The notes beneath the pieces were generated by a model that saw only the letters and a program-made list of their open reading frames with translations, made no database searches and had not been told where the DNA came from. This document shows, piece by piece, positions 24,991-34,069 of a stretch of DNA of 64,000 nucleotides (the stretch's first letter is position 1; each line of letters opens with the position of its first letter). Origin of the DNA: Nocardioides oceani. Lineage in GTDB: Bacteria > Actinomycetota > Actinomycetes > Propionibacteriales > Nocardioidaceae. Where the stretch lies: contig NZ_JAUHJQ010000001.1 of the NCBI RefSeq assembly GCF_030412965.1, positions 276,743-340,742 of the forward strand, written 5' to 3'. A program made the translations under genes and the position numbers.

Positions 24991-25167
24991 TCAGCCGCCG
25001 TGGTGCGGCGGCACCTGCTCGCGCAGCCAGGTGTCGCCGTCGCGACGCTCGCCCCGGCGGTCGGTCTCGTCGCGCTCGTCGCGGGTGGTCTCGGGCAGCG
25101 CCTCGCCGAAGACCTCGGCCCGGCGTCGGGCCCGCTCCCACTCCGTCAGCGGCCGCTCCTCGCTCAC
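24991..25167 (-). CDS. Small charged protein coupled to the LCP gene, 58 residues
   Basis: GTG at 25167 overlaps the LCP stop (GTGA). The peptide starts VSEERPLTEWERARRRAEVF and ends DTWLREQVPPHHGG; it is rich in Arg, Glu and Asp, probably helical and soluble. The WERARRRAEVFGEALPETT stretch and the conserved-looking C-terminus suggest a real family, but I cannot name one. Its tight coupling makes a role beside cell-wall glycopolymer attachment likely, by inference only. Confidence 0.72.
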   Translation of the reverse strand: MSEERPLTEWERARRRAEVFGEALPETTRDERDETDRRGERRDGDTWLREQVPPHHGG

Positions 25168-26423
25168 GTGCACAGCCCCACGGCGGCGAGCTCCTCGTCG
25201 CGGGCCGCGTCCTCCGGCGTGCCCGACGGCGACGCGGACGGGCCGTCCGACGTGCCGGCGCCGGGGTCGTCGTCGTTCACGCCGGGCACGTCGTCCGCGC
25301 TGATCACGCCGTCCTGGAGGCGGCGGGTCAACGGCTCGTCGTTCTTGATCCGCTCCCAGAGGCGCTCGGCCTCCGGCAGCAGCTCGACGCGGCCCGGCTG
25401 GGACTCGCTGTACTCGAACGGCGCGGTCACGAACTTGATGTTGTCCAGACCGATGTGCTGGAAGCTGTAGCCGACCTTGCTCAGGTCCCAGAGGTTCTCG
25501 AAGTCGGTAGTCAGCGAACCGATCGCGGCGTCGAGGAAGTTCAGGACGCGGTCGGGCCGGGCCAGGACGTTGCCCGAGACGACCTTCTTGGCCATCGCGG
25601 CGATGAAGGCCTGCTGCCGCTTGATCCGGCTGATGTCCGAGCCGTTGCCGATGTCGCGGACCCGCACGTAGTTGAGCGCCTCGCGGCCCTGGATCTCGCG
25701 GGTGCCGGCCTCGAGGTTGATGCCGTGGTCGGGATCGACGATGTCCTCGGGGATGCAGACCTCGACGCCGTCGATGGCGTCGACCATGTCCTGGAACCCC
25801 TGGAAGTCGACGACCACGTAGTTGTCGAGCTTGATCCCGGTGACCTGCTCGAACTGCCGCATCGTGCAGGCCGGCCCGCCCACGGAGTACGCCGCGTTCC
25901 ACATCGCCCCGCTCGAGGGCGGGATCGTGTCGCCGTCCTCGGTGTAGCACTCGGGGCGGTCGACGAGCGTGTCGCGCGGGATGCTCACGCCGTAGGCGCT
26001 CTCCCGGTCCGCGGAGAGGTGGAACAGGATGGTCGTGTCCGACCCGCCACCGGTCTCGCGGTCGATCGCGTTGCCGGCGCCCTCGCGGGTGTCGTCGCCC
26101 ATCACCAGGATGTTGAGCGGGTCCTGCGGGCCCTCGACCGGCACTGCGGTCGGCCGGTCGTCGCCGAGCTGCTCACCGAGGTCCTCGGTGGCCAGCGAGC
26201 CGTCGAGCGAGCGGTAGAGGAAGACCACCGAGAGGCCGGTGACCATCGCGAGCACGAGCACGGTGATGCCGAGGACCCGGGCGACCGTGTGGCGGCGGCG
26301 GGTGCGACCCCGGCGACGGCCCGAGCGGCCGCGGGTGTCGGGCTTGCGGCGTGCCTCGGCGCGCGCCGGGCCGAGCTCCGGCTGCGCCGGTTGCTCGGAC
26401 TGCTCGGGCTGCTCGTCGGGCAT
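25164..26423 (-). CDS. LytR-CpsA-Psr (LCP) family protein
   Basis: 419 residues. Cytoplasmic Arg/Gln-rich N-terminus, one membrane helix (about 48-72, VLGITVLVLAMVTGLSVVFL), then the LCP catalytic domain outside: NILVMGDDTREG, GGGSDTTILFHLSADRESAY, VSIPRDTLVDRPEC, LDNYVVVDFQGFQDMVDAIDG, DPDHGINLEAGTREIQGREA, LNYVRVR and RIKRQQAFIAAM. LCP enzymes transfer polymers (arabinogalactan, teichoic or other glycans) from lipid carriers to peptidoglycan. Conserved Asp/Arg residues of the pyrophosphate pocket are all present. ATG with GAAGGTGACCC upstream. Confidence 0.93.
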   Translation of the reverse strand: MPDEQPEQSEQPAQPELGPARAEARRKPDTRGRSGRRRGRTRRRHTVARVLGITVLVLAMVTGLSVVFLYRSLDGSLATEDLGEQLGDDRPTAVPVEGPQDPLNILVMGDDTREGAGNAIDRETGGGSDTTILFHLSADRESAYGVSIPRDTLVDRPECYTEDGDTIPPSSGAMWNAAYSVGGPACTMRQFEQVTGIKLDNYVVVDFQGFQDMVDAIDGVEVCIPEDIVDPDHGINLEAGTREIQGREALNYVRVRDIGNGSDISRIKRQQAFIAAMAKKVVSGNVLARPDRVLNFLDAAIGSLTTDFENLWDLSKVGYSFQHIGLDNIKFVTAPFEYSESQPGRVELLPEAERLWERIKNDEPLTRRLQDGVISADDVPGVNDDDPGAGTSDGPSASPSGTPEDAARDEELAAVGLCT

Positions 26424-26513
26424 GGGTCACCTTCGGTCGGCGGGAACGTCCCATTGTGACCGGCGGCCGCGGGGAACCCCAAAAACCCTCAGGGACTTCT
26501 CAGCCGGGCAGGA

Positions 26514-28079
26514 TCAGGAGCGGGGTCGCGGCGGCGGACCGAGGTCGACGCGGCACTCCTCGCCGGCGCAGTCCCGCAGCTGCCGCAGCCGGCGCTGCAT
26601 CTCGCGCACGACCGGCCGGTGGCGCCCGTCGTACGCGAGGTTGCGCAGCTGGTAGCGGTCGCGGCGGTTGTCGTAGAGCTCGAGGAAGCCGGTCTCGCTC
26701 CACCGCACGAACGTCCACCGCTCGTTGCGGACGCCGCGGTACCACCACGGCGTCGGCGACTCGTCGGGCCGCCCACCGGCCTGGACCAGGATGTCGGTGT
26801 CGGGGCGCGGGCGGTCGCGGTGGCGGACGAACGGCAGGACCGAGCGGCCGTCGAGGACGCGGCCCGGCTCGACCTCGGCGAGCTCCAGGACCGTCGGCGC
26901 CAGGTCCACCGTCGTGACGGTCTGGTCCCGCGTGGCGCCCTTCGGCACGCCCGGGCCGCGGACCAGGAGCGGCACCCGGATCGACTCCTCGTACGGGAGG
27001 ATCTTGCCGCGGTAGCGGTGCTCACCGAGCAGGTAGCCGTTGTCGGAGGTGAACAGCACGACGGTGTCGTCCAGCTCGCCGGTGCGGCGCAGCGCCTTGA
27101 ACGTCTGGTCGACGCCCTGGTCGACGGCGGCGAGCGCACGGATCCGCTGGCGGTGGAGGTACGTCGCCGAGCGCCGGCCGACCTTCTCGCGCTTGCGGAT
27201 CTCGTGGCTCTTGTCGCGCACGTCGTCCTCGTCGAAGGACGGCTTGCCCACCGACGGCGCCGCGGCGTGGCGGTAGAGCTTCCGGTGCCGCGGGGCCGGC
27301 AGCGGCGGCTTGGCGCAGCCGGCGACGTCCTTGCAGAGCCCGTGCGGGGCGTAGTAGGAGGCCCAGAGGAAGAACGGCTGGTCGGTCTCCGACCAGTCCT
27401 CCACGAGCCGGACCGTGTCGTCGCGGACGACGTCGCTGGAGTAGTCCCGCGTGTGGAAGACCGGCTCGCCGTTGCCGTACATCGGGAAGCGCAGGTAGCC
27501 GAACTCGTTGGTCGTGGCGACGTTCCAGTAGTCCCAGCCGTCCGGGACGCCCTGGGTGGCGTCGTACTGGTTGAGGTACTTCCCGCTCATCCCGACGAGG
27601 TAGCCGGAGGCCTGCAGCCACGCGGCGAGCGTGTTGTCGGGGTCGACGAGGGCGCCCGCGCCGCCGTAGGGGCCGGCGTTCGTGTGGACGCCGTTGTTCT
27701 GGGCGTACTGGCCGGTGATGATCTCCGCGCGGGCGGGGCAGCAGAGCGGGTGCGGGGAGATCATGTTGCGGAACGTCACGCCGCCGCGGCCCAGCCACCG
27801 GCGGGTCTTGGGCATCCACCGCATGTCGGTGAGCGCTTGGTCGTCGGTGGTGATCAGCACGACGTTCGGCCGGTCGTCGCCGGCCCGCTTGGCGGCGGGG
27901 AGGTGCCGCGGCCGCTCGTACTCCCAGCCGTCGGGGTTCATCCCGGAGCGCTGGCCGGCCGTCGGGGCGGTCGCCTGCGTGCGCTCGACGTCCTTGCGCA
28001 TGGGGGACGCCAGCGCGGCGGTCACGAGCACGCTCACGCCCAGCACGATCGCCATCAGGACGAGCACCCGTCGCGCCAC
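26514..28079 (-). CDS. Secreted sulfatase
   Basis: 521 residues with an N-terminal signal/anchor (VLVLMAIVLGVSVLVTAALA). Sulfatase features: NVVLITTDDQ metal Asp pair, the CxPxR signature PLCCPARAEIITGQY whose first Cys becomes formylglycine, GMSGKYLNQY, the metal-binding FTSDNGYLLGEH, and PYEESIRVPLLVRGPGV. It hydrolyses sulfate or related esters outside the membrane. A formylglycine-generating enzyme is needed but not in the window. GTG at 28079, preceded by GAGAGGGGG. Confidence 0.92.
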   Translation of the reverse strand: MARRVLVLMAIVLGVSVLVTAALASPMRKDVERTQATAPTAGQRSGMNPDGWEYERPRHLPAAKRAGDDRPNVVLITTDDQALTDMRWMPKTRRWLGRGGVTFRNMISPHPLCCPARAEIITGQYAQNNGVHTNAGPYGGAGALVDPDNTLAAWLQASGYLVGMSGKYLNQYDATQGVPDGWDYWNVATTNEFGYLRFPMYGNGEPVFHTRDYSSDVVRDDTVRLVEDWSETDQPFFLWASYYAPHGLCKDVAGCAKPPLPAPRHRKLYRHAAAPSVGKPSFDEDDVRDKSHEIRKREKVGRRSATYLHRQRIRALAAVDQGVDQTFKALRRTGELDDTVVLFTSDNGYLLGEHRYRGKILPYEESIRVPLLVRGPGVPKGATRDQTVTTVDLAPTVLELAEVEPGRVLDGRSVLPFVRHRDRPRPDTDILVQAGGRPDESPTPWWYRGVRNERWTFVRWSETGFLELYDNRRDRYQLRNLAYDGRHRPVVREMQRRLRQLRDCAGEECRVDLGPPPRPRS

Positions 28080-28188
28080 CGGTCCCCCTCTCCCGAAATC
28101 GTCGCGGACCCGAAACCCAAGGTTAAGGAACCGACCCGGTGACCCTCACATCGCGGGCATACTCGCCTCCTGCCAGGATGGTCGCGCC

Positions 28189-28261
28189 GCCCCAGTAGCT
28201 CAGCGGATAGAGCAGCCGCCTCCTAAGCGAAAGGTCGCAGGTTCGACTCCTGCCTGGGGCA
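28189..28261 (+). tRNA. tRNA-Arg (anticodon CCT)
   Basis: Acceptor GCCCCAG/CTGGGGC, D-arm GCTC/GAGC, T-arm GCAGG-TTCGACT-CCTGC and anticodon loop CTCCTAA (anticodon CCT, codon AGG). No encoded CCA. The anticodon stem reads GCCGC over GCGAA: only the three inner pairs form, and the two outer ones are G-A and C-A mismatches. A CATACT box upstream (28159-28164) is a possible -10. Confidence 0.93.
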
Positions 28262-28293
28262 CCCGGTTCCGGCCGAGACACCAGTCCTGGCGA

Positions 28294-29493
28294 TCAGCCG
28301 AGGACCTCGAAGCGCATGCCGGCGGACTGCAGGCGGGCGAGGAGGTGGTCGCCCATCGCGGCGGCGGTGGTGACCGAGCCGGAGGTCGGCGGGTTGTCGT
28401 CGAGGGCGAGGCACATCGCGGACTCCGCGAGCATCTTGGCGGTCTCGCCGTAGCCGGGGTCGCCGCCGGAGACCCGCGTGTGGATGGTGCGCCCGCCGGT
28501 CTCGCCGACGAGGTCGACGGTGAACCACGACTTCGCGCGGCGGGCCTCGTCGGGCCCCTCGCCCTGCTTGATCCGGCCGAGGAGCGCGTTGCGCACCGGC
28601 GGGACCTGCGCGGCGAGGGTCAGGGCCGTCACGCCGGCGGCGCCCCCGGCGGCGTACCGCAGGGTCTTGGTGCCGGCGAAGTGGGAGTAGCGGAACTCCG
28701 GCCCGTACGACGCGAGCGCGTCGCCGCTGCGGGCGACGATGAACGGGTCGACCGTCGGGAGCGGCAGCAGCCAGTAGCCGGTGACAGGGTCCTTGCCGGG
28801 CTTGCCGGCCGTCGCGCGGGAGGAGCGGCCCTGGGGCCGCTGGCCCAGCTGCTTCTCGAGCGCACGGCGCTCGGAGGAGGCAGACCGCATCTGCCGGGCG
28901 CGGGAGAACTGCGTCATCGCCGAGTGGAAGGTGCCGCCGGAGACCGTGCCGCCGCCGCGGACGACGCCGCGCAGGGTGAGCGGGCCGTCGACGGGGGCGA
29001 GCTGCTGGACGGTGAAGTACGCGCCGAGGTCGTGCGGGATGGAGTCGAAGCCGCAGGCGTGGACGATCCGCGACCCGGTGCGCTGGGCGGTGACGTGGTG
29101 GGCGGTGAACATCCGGTCGACGAACTCCGGCTCGCCGGTGAGGTCGAGGTAGTCGGTGCCCGCCTCGGCGCAGGCGGCGACCAGCGGCTCGCCGTGGGTG
29201 AGGTAGGGCCCGACGGTCGTGGCGACGACGCGGGTGCTGCGGGCGAGCTCGGCCAGCGAGGCCGGGTCGGCGCTGTCGGCGGTCAGCAGCGGGAGGTCGG
29301 CCAAGGCGGGGTCGATGCGCACCAGCCGGTCGCGGACCCCCGCCAGCTTGTCCGCGTTGCGCCCGGCGATCGCCCAGCGCAGGCCCGTCGGCGCGCGCTC
29401 GGCGAGGTACTCGGCGGTGAGCCCGCCGGTGAACCCGGTCGCGCCGAGCAGGACGAGGTCGTGGGGGCGGTCGGATGCACGGTCGCTGGCCAT
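28294..29493 (-). CDS. Saccharopine dehydrogenase-like oxidoreductase (trans-acting enoyl reductase type)
   Basis: 399 residues. Rossmann NAD(P) site LVLLGATGFTGGLTAEYLAE, then WAIAGRNADKLAGVR, TTVGPYLTHGEPLVAACAEA and GTDYLDLTGE, and HACGFDSIPHDLGAY. This pattern is the saccharopine-dehydrogenase-like family with mycobacterial relatives near lipid synthesis (trans-acting enoyl reductase). The exact substrate is unknown. Codon 1 ATG at 29493 has TACGTT 6 nt upstream; the box is shared with the divergent DUF2277 gene. Confidence 0.88.
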   Translation of the reverse strand: MASDRASDRPHDLVLLGATGFTGGLTAEYLAERAPTGLRWAIAGRNADKLAGVRDRLVRIDPALADLPLLTADSADPASLAELARSTRVVATTVGPYLTHGEPLVAACAEAGTDYLDLTGEPEFVDRMFTAHHVTAQRTGSRIVHACGFDSIPHDLGAYFTVQQLAPVDGPLTLRGVVRGGGTVSGGTFHSAMTQFSRARQMRSASSERRALEKQLGQRPQGRSSRATAGKPGKDPVTGYWLLPLPTVDPFIVARSGDALASYGPEFRYSHFAGTKTLRYAAGGAAGVTALTLAAQVPPVRNALLGRIKQGEGPDEARRAKSWFTVDLVGETGGRTIHTRVSGGDPGYGETAKMLAESAMCLALDDNPPTSGSVTTAAAMGDHLLARLQSAGMRFEVLG

Positions 29494-29499
29494 GCGGAA

Positions 29500-29509
29500 A
29501 ACGTACGCT
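29500..29509. promoter_or_regulatory. Second back-to-back leaderless promoter, shared TA
   Basis: Plus TACGCT (29504-29509) is 6 nt before the DUF2277 ATG at 29516; minus TACGTT (revcomp of 29500-29505) is 6 nt before the ATG at 29493. The boxes share the TA at 29504-29505 in a 22-bp intergenic space. Confidence 0.6.
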
Positions 29510-29515
29510 GGAGGC

Positions 29516-29781
29516 ATGTGCCGGAACATCCGCCCCCTCAACAACTTCGAGCCGCCCGCGACCGGCGACGAGGTCGGCGCGGCGGCCCTGCAGTACGTCC
29601 GCAAGGTCAGCGGGACCACCAAGCCCTCCCAGGCCAACCAGGCGGCGTTCGACCGCGCGGTGGCCGAGATCGCCCACATCACCCAGCACCTCCTCGACGA
29701 CCTGGTCACCACCGCGCCGCCGAAGGACCGCGAGGTCGAGGCGGAGAAGGCCCGCGCCCGGGCCGCGCTCCGCTACGCGCG

Positions 29782-29785
<4 letters not shown>
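29516..29785 (+). CDS. DUF2277 family protein
   Basis: 89 residues. Starts MCRNIRPLNNFEPPATGDEV, the hallmark of DUF2277 (conserved Cys2 and NIRxLxNFxPPAT), followed by AALQYVRKVSGTTKPSQANQ and a helical C-terminus. Function unknown; the family is soluble. Its stop overlaps the sirtuin GTG (GTGA), so the two are coupled. GGAGG lies too close to the ATG to act as a Shine-Dalgarno, consistent with a leaderless mRNA. Confidence 0.92.
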
Positions 29786-30645
<860 letters not shown>

Positions 30646-31102
30646 GCCCCTCCTCGCCCGCCGGCTCGGCGGCGCCGGTGACCAGCCGGTCGGCCATCTC
30701 GGCCGGGAGGCGGCCACCGACCTCGAGCAGGTAGACGGTGTCCTCGAGCTCGAACTCGAAGTCGGCGACCACCGCGAGGTGCTGCTCGCCGGTGAGGTCC
30801 TCGAGCACCACGCCCTCGCCGGGCTCGAGGCCGAAGGCCAAGGTGGTGGCCGAGTGCGCGACCCGCACCCGGCCCGCGGCACGGACCGGCTCCGACGACG
30901 TCAAGCGGTGCAACGCGGTCTCCCCTCCAACCAGGTCGCCGACCCGGGCGGGCCTGCGCATCCACAACGGCACCGCGGGGGGTTCGGTGACGCCACCGGC
31001 AAGATTAGGCGGCGGCGGTACAGACCGCGAGGAAAGCTTCCAGCGACCGGACCGCGATCTCCTCAGCCGGCGCTCGGCGCTGCCGATGATCGCCGGCCGG
31101 GC

Positions 31103-31789
31103 TCAGAGCCGCCGGACGAAGATGTGGTTGGCCGCCTCGGGGACGATCTCGGCGGTCTCGCCGCCGGAGCCGACGAGAACACCCTCCTCGGTCGCCACGA
31201 CGGTGACGGTCTTGTCCGGCAGTGCGCCGACCCGACGCAGGGCGCTCATCAGGACCTCGTCCTTCTGCATCTCCTCGGAGATGCGGCGCACCAGCACGCG
31301 GCCCTCGTCGAACCCCGCCGCCTTCGACAGCGGCTCGACGCCCTCCATGAAGCCCTCGGGCGCCGACTCCTGGCCGAGCTCGGCGAGCCCGGGGATCGGG
31401 TTGCCGTACGGCGACTCGGTGGGGTGGCCGAGCAGCTCGAGCAGCCGCCGCTCGACGGTCTCGGACATGACGTGCTCCCAGCGGCACGCCTCCTCGTGGA
31501 CCAGCTCCCACTCCAGGCCGATGACGTCGGTGAGCAGCCGCTCCGCGAGCCGGTGCTTGCGCATCACGCGGACCGCGAGGCGCCGGCCCTCGTCGGTGAG
31601 CTCGAGGTGCCGGTCGCCCTCGACGGTGACGAGACCGTCGCGCTCCATGCGCGCCACGGTCTGGGAGACCGTCGGTCCGCTCTGGTGCAGGCGCTCGGCG
31701 ATCCGCGCACGCAGCGGGACGATCCCTTCCTCGACCAGCTCGTAGATGGTCCGGAGGTACATCTCGGTGGTGTCGATCAGGTCGCTCAC
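31103..31789 (-). CDS. DtxR/IdeR-type metal-dependent regulator
   Basis: 228 residues. Nearly colinear with IdeR: DLIDTTEMYLRTIYELVEEG, helix-turn-helix ARIAERLHQSGPTVSQTVAR and MERDGLVTV, the metal-binding block HRLAERLLTDVIGLEWELVH and EEACRWEHVMSE, NPIPGL, and an SH3-like C-terminal domain. Represses iron or manganese uptake when metal-loaded. GTG at 31789 matches the usual start; ATG at 31798 is possible. Gene pair with the divergent photolyase, 57 bp apart. Confidence 0.92.
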   Translation of the reverse strand: MSDLIDTTEMYLRTIYELVEEGIVPLRARIAERLHQSGPTVSQTVARMERDGLVTVEGDRHLELTDEGRRLAVRVMRKHRLAERLLTDVIGLEWELVHEEACRWEHVMSETVERRLLELLGHPTESPYGNPIPGLAELGQESAPEGFMEGVEPLSKAAGFDEGRVLVRRISEEMQKDEVLMSALRRVGALPDKTVTVVATEEGVLVGSGGETAEIVPEAANHIFVRRL

Positions 31790-31846
31790 GCCGGTCATTG
31801 TGTCCCATGGGCCGTGCACCGGCACCCGGCTGGGCACCGGGGACCC

Positions 31847-33202
31847 GTGTCCAGTGTGATGTGGTTCCGGCGCGACCTGCGCCTGCGTGACAACCCCGCC
31901 CTGCTCGAGGCGTGCGCGGAGGGCGCGGTGCTCCCGCTGTTCGTCCTTGACCCGCACCTGTGGGGTCCGGCCGGGCCGAGCCGGCGCGGCTACCTCGCCG
32001 CCTCGCTGCGGTCCCTGGACGCCGCGCTCCGCGACCTCGGGGCGCCCGGCCTGCAGGTCGTGCGCGGCGACCCGGTGCGCCGCGTGCCGCTCGCCGCCCG
32101 CGCGGCCGGCGCCGAGCGGGTGCACGTCGCCGCCGACTTCGGGCCCTACGGCCGCGAGCGGGACGCGGCCGTCGAGCAGGCGCTGGCCGACCAGGGCGTC
32201 GGGCTCGTCCGGACCGGCTCGCCCTACGCCGTGCCGCCCGGGACGGTCACCAGCGGCTCGGGCGACCACTACCGCGTGTTCACTCCCTTCCACCGGGTCT
32301 GGGAGCAGCAGGGGCGCCCGGCCCCGCAGGACGCCCCCGCCCACGCCGACTGGCTGGCCCTCGACGCGGGCACCGTCGACCTCCCGAGCCCGCGGCTGCC
32401 CGCGGGGCTCGAGCTCCCCGAGGCCGGGGAGGAGGCGACCCTCGAGCGGTGGCGCTCCTTCCTCGAGGACCGGGTCGACGACTACGACGAGGAGCGCAAC
32501 GTCCCCGGCACGGACGGGACCTCACGGATGTCGGTGCACCTGAAGTACGGCGAGGTGCACCCCCGACAGCTCCTGGCCGACCTGGCGGGTCGCCGCAGCG
32601 CCGGCGCGGCGACGTACCGCAAGGAGCTGGCGTGGCGGGAGTTCTACGCCGACGTGCTCTGGCACCAGCCGCGGACCGCGCGGGAGTACTACAAGACGCA
32701 GTACGCCAACCTCGCCTACGACGAGCCCGGCGAGCTGTTCACCGCCTGGCAGGAGGGCCGGACCGGCTTCCCGGTCGTGGACGCCGGGATGCGGCAGCTG
32801 CGCTCGGTGGGCTGGATGCACAACCGGGTCCGGATGATCACCGCGAGCTTCCTGGTCAAGGACCTGCACGTGGAGTGGCAGCACGGCGCCCGGCACTTCC
32901 TGCACTGGCTGGCCGACGGCGACCTCGCGTCGAACAACCACGGCTGGCAGTGGGTGGCCGGGTCGGGCACCGACCCCTCGCCGTTCTTCCGCGTCTTCAA
33001 CCCGACCGGCCAGGGGCGCAAGTTCGACCCCGACGGGTCCTACGTGCGGCGCTGGGTCCCCGAGCTCGCCGATCCCGACCGGGTCCCCGACCCGCACGAG
33101 CCCTCGAGCGAGGTGCGCGCCGCCGTCGGCTACCCCGAGCCGGTCGTCGACCACGCCGACGAGCGGCGCGAGGCGCTGGCCCGCTGGGAGCGGGCCCGCT
33201 GA
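31847..33202 (+). CDS. Cryptochrome/DNA photolyase (class I type)
   Basis: 451 residues. N-terminal photolyase alpha/beta domain starts VMWFRRDLRLRDNPALLEAC; the FAD domain has ELAWREFYADVLWHQP, GFPVVDAGMRQLRSVGWMHN, RVRMITASFLVKDLHVEWQ, ASNNHGWQWVAGSGTDPSPF and RVFNPTGQGRKFDPDG. These are the CPD photolyase core and FAD-binding motifs. Repairs UV-made pyrimidine dimers with blue light. GTG at 31847, after CCGGGGACC. Confidence 0.93.
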   Translation: MSSVMWFRRDLRLRDNPALLEACAEGAVLPLFVLDPHLWGPAGPSRRGYLAASLRSLDAALRDLGAPGLQVVRGDPVRRVPLAARAAGAERVHVAADFGPYGRERDAAVEQALADQGVGLVRTGSPYAVPPGTVTSGSGDHYRVFTPFHRVWEQQGRPAPQDAPAHADWLALDAGTVDLPSPRLPAGLELPEAGEEATLERWRSFLEDRVDDYDEERNVPGTDGTSRMSVHLKYGEVHPRQLLADLAGRRSAGAATYRKELAWREFYADVLWHQPRTAREYYKTQYANLAYDEPGELFTAWQEGRTGFPVVDAGMRQLRSVGWMHNRVRMITASFLVKDLHVEWQHGARHFLHWLADGDLASNNHGWQWVAGSGTDPSPFFRVFNPTGQGRKFDPDGSYVRRWVPELADPDRVPDPHEPSSEVRAAVGYPEPVVDHADERREALARWERAR

Positions 33203-33214
33203 CGTCGGCTCCCA

Positions 33215-33297
33215 CCGAAGTGCTGCACGAAGTGCCCGCGCCGGCGCGGCGACCTGCAGGAACACGGACGGGTGACGGACTTGGCCCAGCACTTCGG
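33215..33297. repeat. 11-bp inverted repeat with 61-nt GC-rich interior
   Basis: CCGAAGTGCTG at 33215-33225 and CAGCACTTCGG at 33287-33297 are perfect complements, placed between the convergent photolyase and thioesterase genes. The interior also contains GCGCCGGCGC. It might form a terminator for both genes or be a small dispersed repeat. Confidence 0.55.
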
Positions 33298-33308
33298 CGG
33301 GACGTGCC

Positions 33309-34031
33309 TCAGCCGGTGAAGTTCGCGGGGTCGATCTCGAACCACACCTGCTCGGAGGCGGCGAGCAGGCGGCCGCCGGCGGTGCGCAGCGTGGTCGCGG
33401 TGTGGTGCCGGCGGCCGTCGCGGGAGCGGACGGCACCGACGACGACGTGCTCGGCGCCGGGCTCGGGGAGGGCGTGGACCTCGGCGGTCATCGAGCCCAG
33501 CACCATCGCGCGCTCGCCGATCCCGGCGGCCCACGCGCCGGCGCAGTCGATGGCGGCCCAGGTCGCCTCGGCGGTGGTGTGGCCGGCGTGCGGCGTCCAG
33601 GGCGCCGCGACCACGTCCGGCCGCCCGGTCGGACCGGGGAAGACCCGCAGCCCGTCGCCCTCGGCCCGCTCGGGGCCGCAGGAGAAGCAGTGGCCGAACG
33701 GGTGGGCGATGAGGCCGTCGTACGCCGCTGCGGCGGCCCGCGCGACCTCCGGGTCGACCGCGGGCAGGGGCTCGGGCGCGCGGCCGGGCCGCGCCTGCAG
33801 CACGACCTCGCCGCCGAGGGTCGCGACGGTCCAGCCGTCTTGCTCGCCCACCGGCATCGCGACCTCCAGCGGCGGCGGCTTGCGCAGCCGGACCTCGACC
33901 GGGCCCCGGCCGGCACCGCCCGCCCCGACGTGCTGCGCGAGCGCGCCGGCGCACCAGCCGCCGTTGCCCGAGCCGGGCGGTCCGTTGAACGGGGCGGGCA
34001 CGGTCAGCGTCGGGGCGGTCGGTGTCGTCAC
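33309..34031 (-). CDS. Thioesterase-like hotdog protein
   Basis: 240 residues with two hotdog-like halves. FNGPPGSGNGGWCAGALAQH and VEVRLRKPPPLEVAM mark the N-terminal half; HPFGHCFSCGPERAEGDGLR and TTAEATWAAIDCAGAWAAG the second. Both recall acyl-CoA thioesterase-like proteins of actinobacteria. Cys in FSCGPER is conserved in that family but has no proven role. GTG at 34031. Confidence 0.72.
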   Translation of the reverse strand: MTTPTAPTLTVPAPFNGPPGSGNGGWCAGALAQHVGAGGAGRGPVEVRLRKPPPLEVAMPVGEQDGWTVATLGGEVVLQARPGRAPEPLPAVDPEVARAAAAAYDGLIAHPFGHCFSCGPERAEGDGLRVFPGPTGRPDVVAAPWTPHAGHTTAEATWAAIDCAGAWAAGIGERAMVLGSMTAEVHALPEPGAEHVVVGAVRSRDGRRHHTATTLRTAGGRLLAASEQVWFEIDPANFTG

Positions 34032-34069
34032 CCCGCCATCCTCGCCTGCCGGTCTGGTTTCATGGACAC

